A stretch of 64,000 bases of DNA from Melampsora larici-populina 98AG31 (Eukaryota; Basidiomycota; Pucciniomycetes; Pucciniales; Melampsoraceae), in the NCBI RefSeq assembly GCF_000204055.1, contig NW_006768779.1, positions 83,308-147,307 on the forward strand, written 5' to 3'. Of this stretch, positions 42,915 through 52,904 are shown piece after piece. The stretch's first letter is position 1. The number at the start of each line of letters is the position of its first letter. Position numbers and translations under genes: made by a program. The notes below the pieces were generated by a model. The model was not told the origin of the DNA. It saw only the letters and a list, made by a program, of their open reading frames with translations, and ran no database searches.

Positions 42915-44250
42915 TTGAAGTATGAAGTGATTGATTGAAAGTGTGAGGTGAACTGATAAGATGATGAAGTTGTTTAAGTGGTGATGAGATTGTTGATCGA
43001 TCGACTGGATGAGTCTATTTGATTTGGTGACCACTGTATGTTTGATTCGAAAGAGATTGGCTCAGTTGCTGATCAAGTTCATGTCGCAATTTCATACTGG
43101 AAACCGAACCACGTAAAGATCGATCTGGGAAGCAGGAAGCAGACTGATTATGATTTGATGGAGATTGAGAATGTTTTAGGAGATAAATAGAATCCCATCT
43201 GATCAGGTGAGATGGTGACTGGTGTGAATGCTGTTATGAAGTGAAGGTTGAGATATGAATCAGTTTTAAAAACAGGAGGAAGGGGAGATTTGAAAAAAGA
43301 GACTAAACTTGGATGATTGATTGGAATGGATACGGGTAAAGAGAAAGTGATCATGAAAGTGATGATTGAGGAGTACTGTTATAAGATTGAATGACTTTAG
43401 GAGTTGGACTAGAACAAGGAGTTGAATGATGATGACTCGTAGTAGTAGTAGGTGTTTGTTCAGCTTCAGGAGATGCTAATGAGATGATGTTCACATCATA
43501 ATTGTTACTATCAATGAAAGTTAAGGCAGGTGAAGGACTTATAGGATTGTTCTTCTAATTATTGGTTGAACTGAGATTACTAGGATGGTTATTGATTGAT
43601 GTTAGATTTGGTAAATTCGTTGGATTTGGTCTGTAAGAAATCATGGAATTTCATGGTGAGCTTTATTAATCAATCACTATGACTGATTGAGTACCAGTTC
43701 ATGTACTACGTGTTTATCATTTTGTCAAGATGGAGAAATTCAAATCAATCTCACTGTGATAGTTAGACAGGGTTCCCATTCTAATCTCTTTCACTTGATT
43801 GTAAAATTGATCCTGATTCTGAAAGTTATTGATATTCTATTAACTCAATTTGTGATTGATTGATTTCATAAAATGCATGTCTGAGTTGTTGCATAGCTAA
43901 TGCTCTTGCTGCACTGATAGAGGTAGTCTCAAATAGTTGATTGTTTGAACTGAGTAAAAGCCAGATACGTCGTAAGTAAGTTCATCTCGTTTGGAATGCA
44001 CCCTTTGGAGGAATATTCGGTTGAAGGAGGTCCAAGGGGGGAATCGTTCAGTTGAATAAAATCAGACGGCACGTTGATGCGCAGGTCTGAGCTGTCCAGG
44101 TTTTCAAATACTTAGGCTGCTTAGGGCTGCTTAGGGTTGCTGAGGTTTGGATTAGTGGAAGAAACGATTTTTTTGAAAAGACCTTTCTCGCACCAAACCC
44201 CAACCATTCTACCCTTCTCGACGTCGAGAAGGGAGGTGGTGGACGCAGTG
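42915..44250. other. Right non-coding part of the TIR element
   Basis: AT-rich, with short GATTGATTGA-like stretches and a TAGTAGTAGTAG microsatellite near 43438. Near 44114-44147 is a degenerate CTGCTTAGGG repeat. No coding region could be supported; the minus-strand ORFs at 43148-43354 and 44121-44327 show no domain. Confidence 0.4.
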
Positions 44251-46290
44251 AAAGGAAGTTGCCTACTAATCCTAAAACACGTTAACTGGAAGGATAAAGA
44301 TAAGAGCCAATGTTTGGTGTCAATCACAAAAAAAGGGTGTGAATATTAAAAGGTCAGTCTATATGATCAATACATCTGTTGATGTGAAAATAACCACACC
44401 TACCTAACTTTAAACATAATACATAATCTTTTTGGTGAAAGATATTGATACAAGGTGGCATCGAAATGTGAGTTACTTGCACTCAATAACAATGGATGTT
44501 TGGAAGTTGTTGCAAATCAGCAACTTCAGAAGACATATGACGAGATTATCCAAGAAATGAATAGAGTAATGAAAGTGCTTACTTTGATTAAGTCGAAATA
44601 ACGACACTAACCTCATTAAGTACCAGCAATTTTTCCTGAGAGAAGGTTATCCACACTCGATAATATTGAATTTGTTCAGCAGGTCGGAATTGAGGTTGGT
44701 AGTACTAGGGTACGCTTATGATGTTCAATATTGGACATATGATCCATATGAAGAAGATTTCGAACATATCAAATATAATAGCAAGATGGTGATGACTTGC
44801 ACTCAAAGTTGAAGAACAGCCCACCCTACATAAACAAGTTGTCCTGGTGAAAGATGGTGACGTTGAAAGTTTGAAGCAGATAAGTTATTCGTAAAGTGCA
44901 GGTTATGGTACTGGTGATTAGATCCTTGAATAAGATTCTAATAATAGGAATCAGGACCACAAACCAATAAGATTTGTTTGTGCTTTACAAAAATGTGCGT
45001 TTATCTAAATGTGTATTGTCTTTGTTCATGGGCACAAAAGTATAAATATCCAACATCCATTCAGTCTGTGGATTAAGTTCAGTCATCAGAGGCGGAGATC
45101 AAGGAATTTATGCGGTGAAGCAAGCAGCCACCGCATAAATGATAGGATAAACATCCTGGTACCAATTGAAACTGGACAGACGGGACCAGCAAAGGCATAT
45201 ACAAATGTGTTTCATAAAACACAGTAGACTTTGCGACTATGTCCTCACTTACATATGGGGAGGATTTGTAACAATAATGATGAGTAAAGAAATTACTTTC
45301 ACTTCATAAGTAACATAGAAATGAAACCAAAAGCAATAGAGTAATCACTCAAATCATACAAATTCAACAATAAAAAAGATTGATTCAATTATCTTTAAAT
45401 AGTCAATTAATGAATAAGAAACACAAATATAAAATGCAGAAATCAACGCAAAAATACTTGATAGATCAAATGGCTAAAACACTTTGATTGGATTATCTTT
45501 AATTTTTTCCTTTGTTAACCATACTGGAAGATAAGCAACAGATAAATCAAAGCCAAAAAAATTGAGTAATCACTCAAATCATACAACCATAATTCAAAGA
45601 AAATATTTAAAGATATGATTATCTTTAGACATTTCCTTACTTAATAAGAAACACAAAAATCAAACTCAAAAAGATTTGATAGAACAGGTTTTCAATGATA
45701 AAATAAATTATTTGGATTAAGTTTAATTGTTTCCTTCCTTAACCATACTGGAGCTTAAGAAACACAAAACAATAATCAAACCGGAAAATATTTGATAGTA
45801 TAGTATTACATAGATGAGTCTCATGATGATTCACTCAAATCATACAAGAATCCAATGATAATTGTATGATTTGATTATCTTTAAATATTTCCTTATTTCA
45901 TTCTACTTGGCAAATGAATACTTATTGTAAAAGGCTTCTAGTTACTTGTGATGTATAATTAATATAATTGTTACTTATTTAAACATCACATAAGATATGC
46001 AAAGTCCATTTTAAATAAATCTTTCCAGGAATCATAAGACATTTGTATTTGCTGTAAACTCCACATGACTACAGCCGTTGAAGAAATTAATGGCAGTTTT
46101 GAGCCTCAATGTGTCGCACACGGATAATACCTCCAAGTCCAAAACTTGAAATTATAAAGTTTTGGAGGTGAAACTCTATAGTTCAACATGTCAAACATGA
46201 CAAAGTTCCTCTGTTTTCCCTCATGACTGACAGGTTCTACAAAGAAACCGGTTGGCCCCAACCCGTTTCCTTGCAGGGTCAGACCTCGTA
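44251..46290. repeat. AT-rich DNA with a 225-260-bp degenerate tandem repeat
   Basis: From about 45320 to 45900 a block containing ATCACTCAAATCATACAA occurs at 45343, 45568 and 45828, each followed by TTATCTTTA, TAAGAAACACAAA and CCATACTGGA blocks in the same order. The copies are diverged. The remaining sequence has no supported gene. Near 46120-46180 a short hairpin (CCAAAACTTGAAATTATAAA with an inverted partner) is present. Confidence 0.5.
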
Positions 46291-47614
46291 ATATGTATAC
46301 ACAGATTGTAATCACCCCTTTGACCCTTTCTCCTTCCATATTTCTTCTCTTTTCATTCCCACACGATTCTCAGCCCCTCGTATTCAATCGTTCTTTCGAT
46401 TTCGACCTCCACCAGCCTCCACCGTCAGCAACCGGTGCTGCAGCCGGGAATCACACAACATCGCTACCAGGCAACACCACATTAATTCATATCTTATTGC
46501 ACAAGGAACATTTTCATACCATCAGCCAAGGTAAGTTTCCAGTTCATTATCACAACAGTCATACCTATTAGAGCTCGAGGTCTAGCTAACCAACATTAAG
46601 TTCAATCAATCTTTATGATGATTCATCATGATTGAAAGCTTGGTTTCTATACCGTCCATTCCATCCATCCATCCCATTGAGCAACAATACGTCACCTTTT
46701 GACTCGTTTCGCAAAGCTCAATATTTGTTTGGTATTTTTCCAAGCACAATCAATTCATCAAGAAATGAAATTCAAATCTGTCATTGGCTTCGATTGAAGG
46801 CATCAAAGAAGATTACCAAGTAAGTTTGATACAATCCATTCCTTTCAAACAAAAAGCCAAGCTGACTTTTGCATTCATTTGACCTTAGATTGTTCTGTTC
46901 CCTGTCTGCTGGCTTTTGTGTAACCTATGATCAAGTCCACCTTCAATTGCTTTCTCGAATTGATTTGACCTCAGATTGTTCTGTTCCCTGTCGCCTGCCT
47001 TCTGTGTAACCTTTGACCAACTTCACCTTCGATCGATTTCTCAAAAGAATCTGCCAACACAAATTTCACCCATCGACATTTCATTCATCTCCGGTCGGAA
47101 CAAAGTGATCTCTCTGTCTTCTGTGTAACCTTGTCTTTGACTCAGTTCGACTTCGTTTGCTTTCTCGAAAGAATCTGTCAACACACTCTTTTTCATTCAT
47201 ATCATCTGCGGTCGGAACAAATCGATTCCTCAGGCGGAACCAAATTATCAATTCAGCCTGTTCATTTCCACCGTTTATGGATATTGGTAGACGTCGCTAC
47301 ACCTGGACGTAAAGCTATAAAGGGGGCTGTTTGCCTCTCTTGTTCTCGAATCAAGCTATCTTCAAGACCTGCTATTCCCAGATTTATATAATTTTTCGCT
47401 TGCAACCCACCAAACCCCTTTGTCCTACTCCAGTCAGCTTTGGTTTCTACTCTATTTCCTCTTGATTAGTCTAAACTCGACTCATATTATTTCGTCTATT
47501 TTCTTTTATAGTCTAAATCGAGTTCTAGCCAACAAACATCAGTTAGTTTAATCCCTTGGCACATTTCAAGCTGAAAGAGAACTGACACTCCTTTCAACTT
47601 TGTCTTTATCAGAA
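46291..47614 (+). repeat. Pyrimidine-rich leader with tandem duplications
   Basis: Non-coding, upstream of the next gene. Two units with TTGACCT(T/C)AGATTGTTCTG and GTTCCCTGTC lie near 46883 and 46969. A second pair with AGAATCTG(C/T)CAACACA leads to GGTCGGAACAAA near 47093 and 47212. GTAAGT-like donors follow short exon-like stretches. The overall make-up (pyrimidine-rich, GGTCGGA motifs) resembles the plus-strand face of the LTR at 5403-7261, so it may be an LTR-like or 5' UTR region. No TG...CA boundaries were found. Confidence 0.35.
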
Positions 47615-49790
47615 ATGTCTGTTTCATCAACTTCTTTCAACGACCAACAGGACCAGCTCTCAAGCCAGCCCTTCAGCCAGCCCTTGAGAGGTCATATGGA
47701 CTCGTGTAAGTGCTCCCTTAGTCTGTAATCACTAGGCATTTCCGATGGTAACTGACTGACCATTTTTTCAGTGTTTGAGCGTCCATCATCCATATATGAT
47801 GGACCTGACGCACCTGCGACGTTCTCCAAAGGACCCTTGTTTTTAGCTGGCTCTGAAGCCAGGATGGCTTTTGACAAAACTCACGAGGTAACTGTTGCGG
47901 TAGTATTCAAACTACGTGCTCAGCCTTCCATGGACGTTGCGCCTATTCCACCCAAGGTTCCCAATGGTTGTAGGACCTCTGCCCAACCCAAAGCGCCTCT
48001 CGTCGACTCCAAGACGTTCAATAATGGCGATGCCATCGAATTCAAGTTTTGCCCTTACGGCAAGTCTTTGAATGACTTGAAGAAGTTATGTGCCAAGACG
48101 TGCAAGGAGCATGCTCCCCATATGGAGCAGCTTCTCTTATTTAGTGATATTGCTCCGTCTTTGACTTGGAAAGGTGTGGTAGGTTGTACCAAAGTGGTCC
48201 TCAATGACCACAAAGGCTGGTTCAAACTAGTTGACTTGCTTGAAAAGTCCAAGAAGAAAAGAGGGTCGGTTATGATCCTTAATGAGAACAAGAGTTTGTT
48301 GGCGCAAAAGAACGCCAAGGTGAGTTTTTGGTCTTTTGAATTTTTTTTGTGCTTCTTTCACTTTTATTTACTTGTTTACCAATCTTTGTCTTCATTTTAT
48401 CGCATCTTCCAAAAGGTGAGTGCGGCCAAGAAATTGATTGCCACTGCCGCTGGGTCTGGCGGCGGAATTCCAGATGTAGAGCTTAACGCCCGATTGGAAG
48501 TGAGTACATGCCCAAGATCTTATGATTCTCTTGTTCTGACCACTGATCTTTTACATTTGGTGACCAGGCTTCTGAGAAATTGGTCAAATTGCACGAGACC
48601 ACTGCGGCGCTTTACCACCAGCATGCTGAACGTTCCAAGGCTGGCGATGGTGTCGTCCCCGTGGCGCCTTGGGACCCATTGTTTCATTATTGATTCACCA
48701 TCCGTTGTGCCTTTGAGTGGGCAAAAGCCATCGTAAGTCACCTCACAATGCCTTCTTCCTTGAACCAGGAATATCACTGACAGATCTTTATATACTTGAT
48801 GTTTAGGAGGCCAACCTCACCACCATGCATATGGTGCCCGACACAAAGGAGTATCGTGCCGAGATGGCTAAATCCCGGGTGTTCCATCGGTTGTTGAATG
48901 TTCGAGACCGCGTTAACCTACGCCTAGGTGCACGTAGGGAAGCCCGTTCAACTCGGTCCTTTTTTGGAAAGGTTCCAAAGGCTTCAACTAGCCCGACTCC
49001 ACCAGGAGGCCAAGCAAACTGCCTCGTCATATCCTCATCTGAACCAGACGTCATACCCGACTCCAAAACCAAAAGAGAAGTCAAACGAAAAGGCGAGACA
49101 GCCAAGTTGAAGAAGTTGTTATTCAAGAAGGATAATGGTCAGCTTTCATCTCTTCTCGTCTATTTCATCGTGAAAGCTGGTCTGATTTGTGATTCCACTT
49201 TGCAAATAGATATGCCTGATATGGGATCCAAGTCTACTATTCCTGAAGCATCTGGGAATGTTGAGTTGACGAAGGTGGGTTCCAAGCCCACTATCAATGG
49301 TGGATCTACTAATATCGAATTCAAACCGATCTTGGAAGGGAAGCCTAACTTGCCCAAATCGCAATATGGTAAGTGTTCCTAGAAATCGTCTCATTCCTGT
49401 TCCTCTAACTGGTCTTATTGATTGGATGCTGATGTTTCTTCCCCTTGTTCGGTGTCTTTAGTTACTGGACGATCCTTTGGAGATACCATTGTATTAGACA
49501 ATGCTGATGACTCATCTGAATCTTCTGATGGCATCGGTCTGGATGTGATAGCCTCTCATGAGGCAGCTCTGGAAAATTTTATCTACACCAGTGGTGTACC
49601 ACCTGAAGATCTCAACACCCATTTTGGGTTGGCCGAAGCCGGTGTTGAGTCTTGGACTGACCTGATCCCCTCCCTTCAAATGACTGAGGGGACTTTGGTT
49701 TTCCACGGTGTGAAGAAGTAGCAGGTCGTCTCCTTGCTGCAGCCCAAGCTCGATACTTCCGCATGCAAAACTGAACCGTACGTATTTTAC
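47615..49790 (+). pseudogene. Multi-exon gene of unknown function, decayed
   Basis: Start MSVSSTSFNDQQDQLSSQ at 47615. Exons 47615-47705, 47772-48319, 48416-48499, 48568-48732 and from 48807 join in phase with GT-AG introns; later exons run to about 49790. Visible: an acidic/proline-rich N-terminus, a compact region (IEFKFCPYGKSLNDLKKLCA, KGWFKLVDLLEKSKKKRG), the stretch APWDPLFHY-stop-FTIRCAFEWAKAI, a basic linker (KREVKRKGETAKLKKLL), and a C-terminus with SGVPPEDLNTHFGLAEAGVE then, after a one-base shift near 49718, EVAGRLLAAAQARYFRM. The TGA at 48691-48693 is TTGA. Near 48930-49110 coding potential is stronger in a second frame, suggesting another indel. No domain recognised. Confidence 0.5.
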
Positions 49791-50988
49791 CTCTCCCTCT
49801 TTTATGATAAACTTAACTGAAGTTTCATCTTTCTTTGCTACCGTAGACTCAGTTCCTTCCTTGACTTGCTTATCTATAGTTAGATATCATCTCGCAACCC
49901 CAAATCAAATCACATTAATACTTCCTCGATATCTTCTTACCTTTTTCTGCTTAACTTGTTATCGAATTGTTTTTCCTTGAGATGCTTATCTCGTTTTAGA
50001 TATCATCTAACACAAGATGATCTCTTGTGTCTAACAATCACTGCGTATTGGTCTCTTCTTATTACTGCCCGGTTATCTTGTTATCGATGTCTAGCTGTCT
50101 CCACAAAAACATTAAATACCAAAAAAACTTGTTTTCTAACCTGTGATACTGAGTTCTGTTTTTCTGCTTATCTGCTTACCTGATTGTCCCGAAATTAGTT
50201 CCTCTTGACTAAAATATGTGATTTTGAATAGTCTCCGGTTTGTCGTTTCAACCGTATTATCAAGTCGTCTAGTTATCCTGTTATCTGCCTCTCACCCAGA
50301 ATGTTTATTTGTTTGCAAATTGTGACTCTGCGAAATTGTCTTCCCCTTGTGAAAGAAATGAAAGGAAGCTCGCCCGCACTGTTTGATTGATTTAACAAGT
50401 TCCAAAAACTTCCAACAACTGCCTCGTGACCAAAAGACTCTTCTACTCTAGTAGAAGAGTCATATTTTAAAGATGAGATTTCAATCTAACACTGCGAGAT
50501 ATCAATCTCGGATAACTTTGATGTCCAGCTGCTGAACTTGATCATGTCCTCATGATCAATGCTAGAACAATGATATAATTTTAGGAAGGTCACATGAATA
50601 TGAATTGCCACGTGGCTTCAAGGAAGCTATGTGGAAGTGTATTCATAGTTTCAAGGCAAAGGGTCACATTTCCAAAAACCGGGAAAAGACAAAGCTCAAG
50701 AAAAGAGGAAAAGCACAGAGGCTGATAACACGATATGATTTCAAAGCCTCACAATCTTCAAAAACGGGAATAGACAAAGGTTAAAAAAACACCAAGAGAC
50801 ACTGATAACACGATATAAAATCAAGGCAGTGCAATTACAAGAAAAGGAACACACTGAACACACTCGAGATCAAGCACCCAAATCACATCTGTACGCTCAC
50901 AATCCTATACTCAGAATATCTCATGTAAAAGTCAAGAACCAAACAAGTACCACAGACCCTTCACGCTGACAAACATATATTGAGTGTA
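49791..50988. other. Non-coding, AT-rich
   Basis: No gene seen. Contains several variants of CTTATCT(C/A)GTT...GATATCATCT (near 49870-50010), suggesting old internal duplication, and a 26-bp perfect palindrome (GACTCTTCTACTC and its complement, 50433-50458). Confidence 0.4.
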
Positions 50989-52110
50989 TCAGATGTACCC
51001 ACATCCTCGAAAAAGAGCTTCAGAAAGAGAGTCAGTCATCAGAAGCATACAGGTATGGAATATCACAGCCTTCTCCTCGTCTTCATTCAAGGCATGTTGA
51101 AGAACTTGAGACCTTCTTAAGCGCGCCTTCAAAACGGAGAAGGCTTTCTCGATCGGGTTAAGATTGGGACTATAAGCTGGTAGATAAAGTAATTGAACCC
51201 CTCGAGCCTCACAGAGCTCAGCCACTCGCCCATTGTGGTGGATGGGCGCGTTGTCCATCACCAACACACTGTTACGTGCTGGCCAGGGGTTCATAGCAGG
51301 TAACTGCGTTGAGAAGATGGCGCAACATTAGCTTGAGTATCAATCGAAGCAAAATAATCAATTTTAACTTACTAGATGATGTTCCAAATAGTCCTCAAAG
51401 TCGATTCTTGAGTAGCCACCAGCCTGGACCTTGCAAGTGATCACTCCGTCTAACGAGATCGCTGGTAATACTGACCAAAAGGTGGCTCTGGTAGGTCTAT
51501 TGAGCCGATTTGTCCTTTGTCCAACAGGGGCGCGCGCATAGTCTCGAAACAGTCTACGTTTGGTGATCGCACTTTCATCTGAGGCAATGCAAAGTCAGAT
51601 ATCATCATATCGTGAAATAAAAAGGAATATAAAAAATAAATCAAAATACAAACCAGTGAATACTAGACACCTAGGATCAATATCATGCACAGATTGTATG
51701 TAGGCACCTCGTGCCGCCATTGACTGATTCGGATGGACAGTACGAGCCTTTTTCCTCGTCCAGGCTAATCGATTGCGTAGCTCTTTTGAGAGAGTCGTAG
51801 TTGAGACTTGAAGTCCAAACGTGTCTTCAATTTTAGATTGAAGCTCATCGAGATAGAGGGTTGGGTCTACATCGAGAGAATCTATCAAAAATTTTTGTTC
51901 ACCAGCCCCTAGCTTTGTTGGGGCCCCTCGTTCCATATGATCGATGGGGTTTGTGACCACCGCTTGTGTGGTGAGGTACAGATTGTACCAACGTTGGACC
52001 GAGGTGAGGGACAATTGAATGCCGATCGTCTGCATAATGTCATGAAAGCGCATTCCTCAAAGGACCATGCCAACGACCAGCATCTTGACTTCGGCGCTGT
52101 GAGCAGGCAT
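50989..52110 (-). pseudogene. Tc1/mariner-type (DDE_3, DD34E) transposase, one premature stop
   Basis: Start MPAHSAEVKMLVV at 52110; the frame meets TGA at 52057-52059 (TTGA) and continues with GMRFHDIMQTIGIQLSLTSV, a helix-turn-helix region (SVQRWYNLYL; PTLYLDELQSKIED). Exons about 52110-51654, 51592-51373 and 51309-50989 join in phase (GTTTGT...CTCAG and GTAAGT...ACGCAG). Catalytic residues: D in VFTDESA (across the first intron), D in VLVMDNAPIHH, and E in NPIEKAF, with 34 residues between the second D and E. TIRs were not convincingly found; an inverted CCAAAAGACTC pair (near 50432 and 52495) is a weak candidate. Apart from one stop the gene looks intact. Confidence 0.75.
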
Positions 52111-52904
52111 CTGAATAGGAGAATAACATAGATATGAGTGAGCAGGTTCGAAAGACCTCAAAAAGGCAAATGTAAAACAAACCAGGACGCAAAAGAGGGA
52201 AACTTTTTGGAAATCTTCAACTACTGGCTGAGGAAAAACGATTGATAATGGGAGGAAGGGGGAAAGTGAAAGGGGGGAGGGGGAAAATTCAAGAAACAAA
52301 ATCTGGACCCCGATGCCCAATGATGCAGAGCCTGGTTGTGCTTTGATGGAAACCGCCCGTCAAATTGCCGCTTCCATGGAAGGCCCACGTCAGTAGACGT
52401 CAACAAGGGATAGAGAGGCTGGAATGACAGCTCACTCACGGTAAAAAAAAAGAAGGTTTTTTTCGAGTTTTAACCCTTTTGGACAAGATCCCTCGGTGAG
52501 TCTTTTGGCTCGAAAGTGCCATTAATTCCTTCAACGGCTGTATTTCAAAAGCAGGAATACAGACTATTTCACAACATCATAACACTGCGAAGATAATGTA
52601 TTTCTCCAAGGTGCAAAATGATTACATTTAATGCACAAAATGATTAATAATGTAGAATTAATGCAGAATAATGCAGAATTAATGCAGAATTAATGCAGAC
52701 TTAATGCACTTTTAATCATTTTGTACATTAAATGTAATCATTTTTCACCTTGGAGAAATACATTATGTTCACAGTGTAAGCATCGCAACATACATACTAT
52801 TACTAAATCACACAAATGTTGTCAAAATATATTATAGTGTATTTGAAATCACAACATATACAGTTACAAGATCACAAAAATATCGCATCATGGAGTATCA
52901 TCAC
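52111..52904. other. Non-coding stretch with a MITE
   Basis: Upstream of the transposase gene. Poly-G/A-rich sequence (GGGGGGAGGGGGAAAA near 52274) and a run of A then T near 52442-52470. The MITE at 52582-52777 is listed separately. No gene seen. Confidence 0.4.
52582..52777. mobile_element. MITE (196 bp) with long terminal inverted repeats
   Basis: Almost a perfect palindrome. The ends start ACACTG(C/T)GAA(G/C)ATAATG and continue for about 75 bp in each arm (TATTTCTCCAAGGTG, AAAATGATTACATTTAATG) with few differences. The centre holds four to five tandem TTAATGCAGAA units. No coding capacity. Flanks do not give a clear target duplication (AAC... left, AAGC right). Confidence 0.8.

Larger units (their letters stand above)
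39903..44250. mobile_element. TIR element (4.35 kb) enclosing an RPN8 pseudogene
   Basis: The ends are 46-bp inverted repeats (39903-39948 and 44205-44250) with two differences, starting CACTGC(A/G)TCCACCACC. Beyond 46 bp the ends diverge. Both sides are flanked by AAA (39900-39902, 44251-44253), compatible with a 3-bp target duplication, although A-richness weakens that. Each end contains the palindrome CCCTTCT(C/T)GACGTCGAGAA. No transposase gene is seen inside; instead there is a dead copy of the proteasome gene RPN8. A CACT start and 3-bp duplication resemble CACTA/CMC elements; the class is uncertain. It could be a Pack-type element that captured a host gene. Confidence 0.55.

Noticed and set aside
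44114..44147. TTAGGG-like repeat suggesting an internal telomere
   Set aside because: Only two or three degenerate CTGCTTAGGG units inside the TIR element; far too short and irregular.
50425..52505. CCAAAAGACTC pair as TIRs of the Tc1/mariner element
   Set aside because: Only about 11 bp match, no TA flanks, and the left copy is part of another palindrome.
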